Positions 39,983 through 48,137 of a stretch of DNA of 64,000 bases are shown piece after piece. This DNA is from Engelhardtia mirabilis (GTDB lineage Bacteria > Planctomycetota > UBA1135 > GCA-002686595): contig CP036296.1 in NCBI GenBank assembly GCA_007751255.1, positions 5,828,001 to 5,892,000 of the forward strand. Reading direction: 5' to 3'. The notes beneath the pieces are model-generated. The model was not told the DNA's origin, searched no databases, and saw nothing but the letters and a program-made list of their open reading frames with translations. How positions within the stretch are numbered: position 1 is the first letter of the stretch; each line of letters begins with the position of its first letter. Position numbers and translations under genes: made by a program.

Positions 39983-42487
39983 TCAGCGCTCGGCGCGGGA
40001 CTGGGACAGGGGCCCGGTCACCTGCAGGATCGTGCCCAACCCGTAGGCCAACATCGCCAGCAGGGTGACCGTGCGGAAGCCGGCCTCCATCGCGATCACG
40101 ATGCAGAGGATCGACGCCACCACGCTCGCGCCGCCGTTGACCCCCATGGCCCACGGCACGAGCCGCGGGGCGAGGCCCTTGAGGCGCTGCAGCCCGAGCG
40201 GGAAGGGCATCCCCATCAGGAAGTTGAGCGGCGCCAGGACCGCCACCACCACCGCGATGCGCGCCGGCAGCTCCAGGTAGAGCGTCGCCTCGAGGATCGG
40301 CTGCAGCCCGAAGGCAAGGGCGCCGATGCCGATGCAGAGCAGGGTCGCGACCACGGCCATGGCCCGGGCCGGCGCGGCGCCCAAACGCCCGGCCACCAGG
40401 CTGCCGAGGCCCGCAAAGGTCAGGAAGCAGGCCAGCACCACCGTCAGCGAGTAGGTCGGGTGCCCCAGGTAGAGCACCAGCCGCTGGATGGTCGAGATCT
40501 CGAGGAACATGAAGCCCGCGCCGAGGCCCAGGAAGTAGGCCAGGTGCCGCCCGGCGTTGGGCGCCTTCAAGCCCTCGCGGCGCAGCAGCACCAGGGGCAG
40601 GATCACGAGCAGCGCCACGAGCAGGCTGGTCTGCACCAACAGCGTGGCCATGATCCGCAGGCCGATCGGGCCGCCCGTGAGCGCGTGCCACGATCCGCTG
40701 TCCGACTCGGGCTCGGCGAACAGGGCGCTCCAGTGGTGGAAGTTGAAGAAGAACGGCGCGTCGTCGTTCACCGGGCGGACGTCCCAGGGGTAGTCCGCGT
40801 AGAACGCCTCTTCGGTGCCCGCGTCGATGGCCGCCGCCAGGCGCGCGAAGGGGTCGTTCGGGTCGGACTCCACGCCGGGCAGGTAGGCCAGGCGCCAGTC
40901 GGGGTTGACCTCGGCCATGGCGAAGCGCTCGAGCGCCTCGGGGCTGAAGGGCTGACGAGAGAAGACGTTGCCCGCGAAGCGGATCGTCTCGCCCGCGCCG
41001 GGGCCGCCCTCCGGCAGGGTGACCTCCTCGAAGATCACCGCCGCGTGCTGGCTCGGCCTCTCGATCCCGAACTCGTCGCGCAGGGCCGTGAGCGCGATCG
41101 CGAACAGGCGCAGGTTCTCGCGCGGCGGGTCGTAGCCCAGGCGGATCATGCCCAGGGTCCCGCGCTCGGGGTCGAGGTGCTCGAAGTACTCGACCAGCGC
41201 CTCGTAGGTGTACAGGTACGACTCGGACAGGACGTAGGCGCCCGCGTTGCCGGCGGTGTAGGTGTCCGTGCCCGACAGCTCGATCACGTCGAAGGTGCGG
41301 TCGAGCCGGCGCAGGGCGCTGCGGCCCTCGCCCACGCGCACCTCGACCCCGGGCTTGTGGTAGACGTCGCCGTTGAAGTCGGCCCACTCCTCGCCGACGA
41401 GCTGCACCGTCTCCGAGTTGATCTCGATGCCGAGCACGCTCTCGGCGCCCTGCTCCATGGCGAAGCGCAGGTCGATGCCCCCGCCGATGCCGATCGCCAG
41501 GGCCTGGGGCGGCGCCGCGCCCCGCTCGACCAGGAGCTTCTGGGGCTCGTAGGCGAGCTGGTTCAGGGCCAGGGGCGCCGTCGCGCGCAGGGCCCCGAAG
41601 CTGGCGTCCGAGTGCATCACGGTGATCGCGTCACCGTCCTGATAGATGTTGATCTCGCCCGGGCGCCCTTCGACGTCGGGAAGCTTGACCAGGTCGAGGC
41701 GGCACATGGGCGTCCAGCGCTGGCCCACGTGCTGGGAGCCCTCGATCTCGGCCAGGGTGTAGGTCATCGCCTTGGAGCTGGCGACGTTGACCGGAAACCA
41801 CTCGCGCGCCTTGAGGAATGACACGGCGCACAGGGCCAGGGTCGCGATGGCCGCCACGCCGGCGCCGCGCGACACGGGCACGGGCGAGCGCGGCGCGCTC
41901 CGCAGGAAGCTGACCGCCGCCAGCGGCCCGAGGGCGGCGCAGGCGACCAGCAGGCGCTCACCGCCCAGGGGCGCGATGAACGCGATGAACATCCAGGCCC
42001 CGACCGCGCTGCCGATCAGGTTGAAGAAGTACAGCAGGCTGACGCGCTTGGCCGTCGACAGAGCGATCGTGACCACCAGCCCGCCGAAGAAGTACGGGAT
42101 CAGCAGGTAGCTGTAGAACAGCGACAGGGAGAGGTACTTGCCCTCCGCTGTCATCTGCGCCGCCTGGTCCGCGGTCGCACCCAGGATCAGGTAGCCGCCG
42201 AGGGTCGAGAGCGCGAACAGGCTGCCGGCCCAGGCCAACTTGCCCGCCACGTCGCCGCGCGCCAGGCGCGGCATTACCGTCACCAGGGACCCCGCGGCGG
42301 CGAAGCCGAGCAGGGTCATGGTCACCACCATGTAGGAGTGGTGGTGCCACATCTGCACCGACAGGATCCGCGTCTGCAGCACCTGCAGGGCGAGCACCGC
42401 CGCCGAGATCAGGAACAGGCCGGGGGCGGTGCGGAGGGCGTCGGGGGCCGTCGCGTCGTTCGCGTCGGTCGGATCTTCGGTGGCCAT
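39983..42487 (-). CDS. Membrane protein with spermidine-synthase-like domain
   Basis: The 834-residue protein begins with about six helices (from residue 22). A soluble domain (about 260-590) follows with a Rossmann-type SAM-binding look: ALAIGIGGGIDLRFAMEQGA, then VLGIEINSETVQL, then FDVIELSGTD and TYTAGNAGAY. This resembles the spermidine synthase/SpeE fold and its catalytic Asp region. A second helical block (residues about 640-825) closes it. Such fused proteins are common but their substrate is unclear; the intact glycine-rich motif suggests it binds an adenosyl cofactor. The stop codon lies 2 nt from a giant palindrome. Confidence 0.8.
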   Translation of the reverse strand: MATEDPTDANDATAPDALRTAPGLFLISAAVLALQVLQTRILSVQMWHHHSYMVVTMTLLGFAAAGSLVTVMPRLARGDVAGKLAWAGSLFALSTLGGYLILGATADQAAQMTAEGKYLSLSLFYSYLLIPYFFGGLVVTIALSTAKRVSLLYFFNLIGSAVGAWMFIAFIAPLGGERLLVACAALGPLAAVSFLRSAPRSPVPVSRGAGVAAIATLALCAVSFLKAREWFPVNVASSKAMTYTLAEIEGSQHVGQRWTPMCRLDLVKLPDVEGRPGEINIYQDGDAITVMHSDASFGALRATAPLALNQLAYEPQKLLVERGAAPPQALAIGIGGGIDLRFAMEQGAESVLGIEINSETVQLVGEEWADFNGDVYHKPGVEVRVGEGRSALRRLDRTFDVIELSGTDTYTAGNAGAYVLSESYLYTYEALVEYFEHLDPERGTLGMIRLGYDPPRENLRLFAIALTALRDEFGIERPSQHAAVIFEEVTLPEGGPGAGETIRFAGNVFSRQPFSPEALERFAMAEVNPDWRLAYLPGVESDPNDPFARLAAAIDAGTEEAFYADYPWDVRPVNDDAPFFFNFHHWSALFAEPESDSGSWHALTGGPIGLRIMATLLVQTSLLVALLVILPLVLLRREGLKAPNAGRHLAYFLGLGAGFMFLEISTIQRLVLYLGHPTYSLTVVLACFLTFAGLGSLVAGRLGAAPARAMAVVATLLCIGIGALAFGLQPILEATLYLELPARIAVVVAVLAPLNFLMGMPFPLGLQRLKGLAPRLVPWAMGVNGGASVVASILCIVIAMEAGFRTVTLLAMLAYGLGTILQVTGPLSQSRAER

Positions 42488-42622
42488 GCGGGGGCGGGTA
42501 GGCCGGCGGGGACGCTGGCGGCCATCGGGTCGGGGAGGGGCCCTCGGCGGGCACGCGGGGCCGAAAGCTTATCGCGACCGGCCCCCCGGGGCGCGGCCCG
42601 ACCGCCGCCCTCTCACCCCATC

Positions 42623-43840
42623 TCAGTCCTCGACGTCCGCCGAGAGGCGGTCGACCCACTCGCAGGCCTCGGCGTAGGCCTCCGCCACCGCGGACTCGGT
42701 GAAGCCCGTGGGAACAGCCTTGCCCCACATCCCGTGCTCGTAGGCCACGACCGCGCTGAGCACGTCCCCGGCGTCGCCGCCGCCCTCGATCAGGGCCCGT
42801 TGCACGTCCTCCGAGAGGGGCAGGCGCGCCAGGACGGCGTCCATGGCCGTGTCGAGCAGCGCGTCGAGGCAGGAGAACATGCCGACTGTGAAGTAGGAGT
42901 CAGGGCGCTCGCGATCGGCCTTTTGGGCCAGGATTTCGCACATGCGTCCGCGCAGCATGGCAGTGCGGATCAGCTCGTCGGGCTTGTTCTCGACCGAGGC
43001 CATCAGCACCAGGCTGGCCAGGTTGCGGACTCGGTTCAGGCCGAGGAAGACCACGGCTTCGCGCACCGACTCGACGCTGCGCCGGATGCCGTAGCGGGCG
43101 GTGTTGATGTGCCGCAGGATCCGATAGGAGAGCCCCATGTCGACCGAGATCGCGCGCTGCAGGCGGTCGATGTCCACCTCGGGCGAGTAGAGCTCGCTGA
43201 GCACGGCCAGGATCTGGGTCTTGGTCGAGCCCATGGCCCGACCCTTGACGATCGAAGGGCGCTCGAGGAAGTAGCCTTGGAAGTAGTGGAAGCCGAGCTC
43301 CTTGCAGGCCTTGAACTCGTCGATCGTCTCGATCTTCTCGGCCAGCACCTCGATGCCCCGATCGATCAGCTCCTCCACCAGGGGCGCGCACTCCTCGATG
43401 GACATGGCGCGCAGGTCCAGCTTCACGATGTCGGCCAGCTGCAGGAGCGTGTTGGTCGGCGCGTCGAGGGTGAAGTCGTCCAGGGCAATGCGGTAGCCCT
43501 CGCCCCGCAGGCGCTTGACGGCGTCGATCGTCTCCTGGTCGCCGGAGACGTTCTCGAGGATCTCGAGCACGATCTGGTCGGGTCCCGCCGGCAGCAGGCC
43601 CTCTTCGGTCAGGAAGCGCTTGGTCAGGTTCACGAAGGCCAGGCGGTCTCCCACGAGTCGGTCCAGGCCCAGCTCGAGGCAAGCGCCGACCAGCACCTCG
43701 GATGTGGCGCGGTCCTCATCGACCACGAAACTCTCCAGGGCCTCCTCCGTTGGGCGGAAGAGCAGCTCGTAGGCGAAGACGCCGAGACGACGGGTGAAGA
43801 TCGGCTGTCGGCCGACGAATAGGGGGCGGGACTTCGTCAC
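42623..43840 (-). CDS. EAL-HDOD signalling protein (YuxH-like)
   Basis: I start at a GTG at 43840 (VTKSRPLFVGRQPIF); another in-frame GTG is at 43891. The 405-residue product has an N-terminal EAL-like domain (about 5-200) with YELLFRP in place of EAL, FVNLTKRFL, IALDDFTLD, VKLDLRAM and AEKIET. The C-terminal HDOD domain (about 200-390) has LPLSED-type and FLGLNRVRNLASLVL segments. The altered first motif suggests it may bind rather than cleave cyclic di-GMP. Such proteins act in signal relay or motility control. Confidence 0.85.
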   Translation of the reverse strand: MTKSRPLFVGRQPIFTRRLGVFAYELLFRPTEEALESFVVDEDRATSEVLVGACLELGLDRLVGDRLAFVNLTKRFLTEEGLLPAGPDQIVLEILENVSGDQETIDAVKRLRGEGYRIALDDFTLDAPTNTLLQLADIVKLDLRAMSIEECAPLVEELIDRGIEVLAEKIETIDEFKACKELGFHYFQGYFLERPSIVKGRAMGSTKTQILAVLSELYSPEVDIDRLQRAISVDMGLSYRILRHINTARYGIRRSVESVREAVVFLGLNRVRNLASLVLMASVENKPDELIRTAMLRGRMCEILAQKADRERPDSYFTVGMFSCLDALLDTAMDAVLARLPLSEDVQRALIEGGGDAGDVLSAVVAYEHGMWGKAVPTGFTESAVAEAYAEACEWVDRLSADVED

Positions 43841-44087
43841 GATCGGGTGCCGGGAAGAGTCGAGGTCGGGCCGGCGCGGGGCAAGGGGCACTGCGGACGG
43901 GTTGCCCGACCCACCTCAGAGCAGGTCATCGGCACGTTCCCGGGCCGCAGCCTGAGGGAACTTCGATGAATCACGCGGGCTGGATCGCGGGGCCGCGCGC
44001 CGCCCGGATCCGGCACCGAGGCGCGCGGCTCTCGCGCTCGGCGAATTCGGGTCCGCCCCCCCCCCGAAGGGCCCTCCACGACGGACC

Positions 44088-45926
44088 TCAGCGATCGGCG
44101 CCACCCGCCGGCGGCGGAAGTCGTTTCCACAGGGCGAGCGCCGCCAGGTCCCCACCGACGAATTCCGGTCCGAGTAGGCCGATGTGGGTCCAATACGCGC
44201 CCGCCGGGGCGCTCGGCGCAGTCGGGACCCACGGGCTCGCAGCCGGTGCCGCGAGCAGGGTCCATTCCCGCGCGGGCTCCGGCGCCGGCCGGTCGGCGCC
44301 GCACAGCCACAGCTCACCGGGGGCGACGTCGTCAGGACCGTTGGCCCAGCCCCCCCGCCAGCCGGTGTAGTACAGCAGGTTGAACTGGGCCCAGCGCCCC
44401 ACGCGCACGGTTGCTCCCGGGTCGTCGACGACCTCGCGCAGCACCGCAGCACCAAGGGCGCGCCGGTCCTTGTGGAGCTTGAAGGGCTCGATCATCGAGC
44501 GCTCGACGAGCCTCCCCGAGAATGCGAAGCAGGCCAGGGCCACCAGGGCTGCGCCGGCGGGCCCACCGGCGCGCAGGCGGCGCGTGCCCTCCACCGCTGA
44601 CGCGAATGCGACCAGGCCGATGGTCACGACGGTCCACTTCGGCGGGTCTCCGGCCGTCACGCCCTCCGGATAGATCACGATCCCCACCAGCACGAACGGC
44701 AGGGCGAGCACCAACACGGGCAGCAGCGCGAACGACAGCCCGCGCGCGGCCCCGCGGCTGACCCTGCGGGCGGTCTCGGAGCCATCGAAGGCCACGCCGG
44801 CGAGGACGCTGGCCCAGGGCAACAGCGGCAGGGCGTAGCGCGCCCGCACCCCCGGCCAGGCGAGCAGCAGCAACATCCCGGCCACCAGCGCCACCGTGGC
44901 GAAGCGCCCGAGGGAACTGCCGCGCCAGGATCTCCAACCGGCGAGGGCCACGAGCGAAGCGGGGAGCCAACCGAGCAGCACGCCGCTGACCAGCCGCAGG
45001 CGGTCGCTGAGGTACACCCAGGCGCTGCCCGGCCCGCCGCGCGCCAGTTCGCCGGCCCAGGTCTGTCCGACGTTCGACTGCTGTCCATCGAGCAACAGGG
45101 CCAGCCAGATGCCCGGGACCGCCAAAGAGAGGAACGTCGCGAGCGCGGCGCGGGCCAAGGCGCGGCCGCGGCCGTCGCGTTCGAGCGCGGCCGCGAGCCA
45201 CAGGGGCGGCAGGGCGAAGGCGAAGGCGATCGGACCCTTGGCGAGCACGGCGGCGCCGATCGCGAGGCCTCCAACGACGCTCCACACCCAACGCCCGCGC
45301 AGCCCGAGCCAGGCGGCCGCCGTGCCCGCGAAGCACAGGGCCGTGAGCGCCATCTCGATCTCCCCTAGGGTCGCCTTGGCCATCAGCGTCGGCGCGCCCG
45401 CCATGCAGCCGGCGGCAACGGTCGAGGCGGTCGCGCCCAGGCTGCGCCTGCAGAGCAGGAACACCAGGGCCACCGCCGCAGCGGAGAAGACCAGCGACGC
45501 CAACCGCGCCGCCAGGGGCGAGACCGGCGACAGGTCCGGCAGGGGCCCCGGCCCGAGCGCGCTGGCCACCGGGTCGCGGTGGGCCAGCTTCGACAGGGCG
45601 TCGAGATGCAGGTCCTCGAGCTCGATGCGACCCAGGTCGCCGAGCCCCGCCGCCCGGAGCCCCCGCGCCGTGGCCGCCACGCACCAGTAGTAGAGCGGTG
45701 GCTTGGCCAGGTACGGCCGGCCCCAGATGCGCGGCTCGACCCACTCGCCGGTCTCGAGCATCTCCCGCGCTGGCAAGAGGCGCCGCCCCTCCTCGTTCTC
45801 CACCTCGAGCTTGGACAAGAGAGGCAGGTTCGCGAGCAGCACCGCCCCCACCAGGAGCAGCAGCCGCAGGGCGTCGGACGGCCCGCCGGAGGGGGCCTGC
45901 TGGAACTTCTCGGGAGTCTGGTCCAT
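44088..45926 (-). CDS. ArnT/PMT-like membrane glycosyltransferase
   Basis: The 612-residue polytopic protein has the family 39/83 hallmark near the front. Helix 1 is followed by the acidic loop EVENEEGRRLLPAREML, and then RPYLAKPPLYYWCV. The acidic residues are the usual catalytic-loop positions of dolichyl-phosphate mannosyl or ArnT-type enzymes. About ten helices follow, then a soluble C-terminal domain (about 500-612). It probably transfers a sugar from a polyprenyl-phosphate donor to an envelope acceptor. Confidence 0.85.
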   Translation of the reverse strand: MDQTPEKFQQAPSGGPSDALRLLLLVGAVLLANLPLLSKLEVENEEGRRLLPAREMLETGEWVEPRIWGRPYLAKPPLYYWCVAATARGLRAAGLGDLGRIELEDLHLDALSKLAHRDPVASALGPGPLPDLSPVSPLAARLASLVFSAAAVALVFLLCRRSLGATASTVAAGCMAGAPTLMAKATLGEIEMALTALCFAGTAAAWLGLRGRWVWSVVGGLAIGAAVLAKGPIAFAFALPPLWLAAALERDGRGRALARAALATFLSLAVPGIWLALLLDGQQSNVGQTWAGELARGGPGSAWVYLSDRLRLVSGVLLGWLPASLVALAGWRSWRGSSLGRFATVALVAGMLLLLAWPGVRARYALPLLPWASVLAGVAFDGSETARRVSRGAARGLSFALLPVLVLALPFVLVGIVIYPEGVTAGDPPKWTVVTIGLVAFASAVEGTRRLRAGGPAGAALVALACFAFSGRLVERSMIEPFKLHKDRRALGAAVLREVVDDPGATVRVGRWAQFNLLYYTGWRGGWANGPDDVAPGELWLCGADRPAPEPAREWTLLAAPAASPWVPTAPSAPAGAYWTHIGLLGPEFVGGDLAALALWKRLPPPAGGADR

Positions 45927-46022
45927 CAGAGCAGGGCCGCACAGGTTGCAACGCGCCCGGCGCGCTTGCCACCACGCCCCTCGTAGCCGGTCGATCAGGC
46001 CGAGCTAGACTTACTCGACCCC

Positions 46023-47738
46023 ATGTCTCCGCACGCCCTCCGAACCGCCCTGAAGCCGATCCGGCGCCTCGCCCTGACCGCCGGCTTGATCGCAGGCCTG
46101 TGCGCCTGCAGCGGCGGCGGTGGCGGTGGAGAAGCCAGCCCGCCGGCGATCCCGACGCCCTTCCTGGTCTTCGCCTCCCCGGTGGACGGCGCCCTGTCGC
46201 CGGGTAACGCGGTGCTGGTGCGGATCGTGGTCGACGACATCGCCGACCCCGTCGCGGACGTGGCCCTGCTGCTCGACGGCGCGCCGGCGCCGATCACCCT
46301 CAAGCTGGTCGGGTCGACCCTGACGGGTCAGATGCTGCTCGATCCCGGCGCCCACAGCCTGCGCGCCGAGTTCGCGGGTCCGCCCGTGATCGCCGACGAG
46401 GTCAACCTCTGGGTCCCGTCGGCGCAGGGCAGCGACCCCGCCGGCGACGACGACGAGCTGGTCCAGGGTCCGGTCAGCACCTGGTCCGCGCCGCTCTTCA
46501 CGATCCTCGGCCCGACCCCCACGGCCGACCTCGGCCGAGCTCTCGCGGCCCTGGGCGACGTGGACGGCGATGGGCGCGAGGACTTCGCCGTCGGCGTTTC
46601 GATGCAGGGCGGCGACGGGCGGGTGCAATTCCGATCGGGCACTACTGGCGAGTTGCTGTTCGAGGCCTTCGGTGCACCCGGCGATCGCTTCGGCTCGGCC
46701 CTGGCGCCGGTGGCCGACGTCAACGGCGACGGGGTGCGCGAGCTCATCGTCGGCGCGCCCGACGCCGGTCCCGACAAGCGCGGCGCGGCGATCCTGCTCT
46801 CCGGCGTGGACGGCACCGAGCTGTGGCGCACACCCGGGCCGAGCATCTCCGACCACCTGGGCACGTCGGTCGACGGCCTGGGCGACGTGGACGGCGACGG
46901 CGTGGCCGATGTCGTCGTCGGCGCGCGGCTGTCGATCATCGTCGGCATCAACGGTGGACGGGCCCTGGTGCTGTCCGGCGTCGACGGCTCGGTGCTGCAC
47001 GACGTGCAGGGCGAGATGGCCTTCGTGCAGGTCGGCACCGACGTGGCCTCCGCCGGCGACTACGACGGCGACGGGCGCGCGGACTTCGTGGTGGGCAGTT
47101 GGGGTTCTTGGGACAACGGTCCCGCCTCGGGCGCCGCGACGATCTACTCCGGCCGCGACGGCTCGCAGCTCGGGCGTGTGGCCGGACCGGTGGCCGACGA
47201 TCACCTGGGCGCTTCGATCGACTTCGCCGACGATCTGAACGGCGACGGTGTCCCGGACCTCTTGTGCGGAGCGCCCTTCGCGGGCGACGCCGCGCTGCTC
47301 GACGTGGTGGGCGAGGTCCACGCCTTCGACGGCGCGACCCTCGAGCCCCTGTGGATCGCGCGCGGTCCGCAGCACGACTCCCAGTTCGGCCGTGAACTGG
47401 TCGCCATCGACGACATCGACGGCGATGGAGCCAACGACGTGCTGGTGGGAGCGCCCTTCGACCTGCACGGCCAGGGCTCGCTGCACGTGCTCTCCGGCAG
47501 CACCGGCCTTCAACTCGAGCGCCGCACGGGCCCCGCCGTGGTCGGCTTCTTCGGAACCACCTGTGCACGCCTCGGCGACCTCGACCGCGACGGCCGCGCC
47601 GAATGGGGCATCGGAGCGCCGGGCCTGTCCCTCGAGCAGTTCCTGGCCGGCGGCGCATTCATCTACACCGCCGGCAGCGGCGAGATGACCCCCCCGGTCG
47701 ACGTGGGCGTCGACTTGGGCAGCGCGGCGGCCAAGTAG
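46023..47738 (+). CDS. FG-GAP repeat (integrin-like propeller) lipoprotein
   Basis: The 571-residue product has a signal ending GLCACSGG (lipobox Cys at about 29) and a Gly-rich linker. An Ig-like domain (about 40-130) follows, then repeats with calcium-binding DxDxDG-type loops: GDVDGDGREDFAVGV, ADVNGDGVRELIVGAP, GDYDGDGRADFVVG and DDIDGDGANDVLVGAP. These are FG-GAP blades of a seven-bladed integrin alpha-like propeller. It is likely outer-surface, calcium-stabilised and used for binding. It is divergent from the glycosyltransferase gene. Confidence 0.88.
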   Translation: MSPHALRTALKPIRRLALTAGLIAGLCACSGGGGGGEASPPAIPTPFLVFASPVDGALSPGNAVLVRIVVDDIADPVADVALLLDGAPAPITLKLVGSTLTGQMLLDPGAHSLRAEFAGPPVIADEVNLWVPSAQGSDPAGDDDELVQGPVSTWSAPLFTILGPTPTADLGRALAALGDVDGDGREDFAVGVSMQGGDGRVQFRSGTTGELLFEAFGAPGDRFGSALAPVADVNGDGVRELIVGAPDAGPDKRGAAILLSGVDGTELWRTPGPSISDHLGTSVDGLGDVDGDGVADVVVGARLSIIVGINGGRALVLSGVDGSVLHDVQGEMAFVQVGTDVASAGDYDGDGRADFVVGSWGSWDNGPASGAATIYSGRDGSQLGRVAGPVADDHLGASIDFADDLNGDGVPDLLCGAPFAGDAALLDVVGEVHAFDGATLEPLWIARGPQHDSQFGRELVAIDDIDGDGANDVLVGAPFDLHGQGSLHVLSGSTGLQLERRTGPAVVGFFGTTCARLGDLDRDGRAEWGIGAPGLSLEQFLAGGAFIYTAGSGEMTPPVDVGVDLGSAAAK

Positions 47739-48137
47739 GCGTGTCCGAAGACGCCGAGCCGAAACGGCCGCGAGAGGGTGGCGGTGGCCGAGGACGCTGA
47801 CACGACTTCGCGCGCGGCGAAGGCAGTGACGACCGCCGGCATTCTGACGACCACGGGCTCTCAAGTGACCGCGTGCGCTGCAATCGTCGCGTGCGCTGCA
47901 AGAGCCTGCGAGCGCCCGGGTTGCTGGCGGGCCCTGGCGGGTGGCACCTGAAAGGCGAAAACCGACCCGGTTGACCCGGATCGGTTTCCTGTCTCGCGGC
48001 GAGTCCTGAGGACGAGGAGCCCCTGGCCGAAAGGGAACTCCACACCCACTCGTCTCGCGAGCAGGGATGAGACGGCGTTGCGAACTCCTCGGTTCCGCCA
48101 GCCGGACAAGTTCTGAGCGGCCCCCGCGGCTTCGGCT
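47739..48137. other. Convergent intergenic region with one hairpin
   Basis: This 399-bp region lies between convergent genes and shows no gene. A 12-bp stem with one mismatch (47959-47970 with 47976-47987) could terminate either side. The stretch gtggcacctg at 47941 faintly recalls the GTGCCTGGCAC element but lacks its structure. Confidence 0.4.

Noticed and set aside
39413..41821. Long plus-strand frame across pyk and its neighbour
   Set aside because: It runs through a perfect palindrome and is antisense to two conserved genes; no domain is recognisable.
43841..44087. Small gene between the HDOD and glycosyltransferase genes
   Set aside because: Short open frames exist, but none has a start with a ribosome-binding site or recognisable composition.
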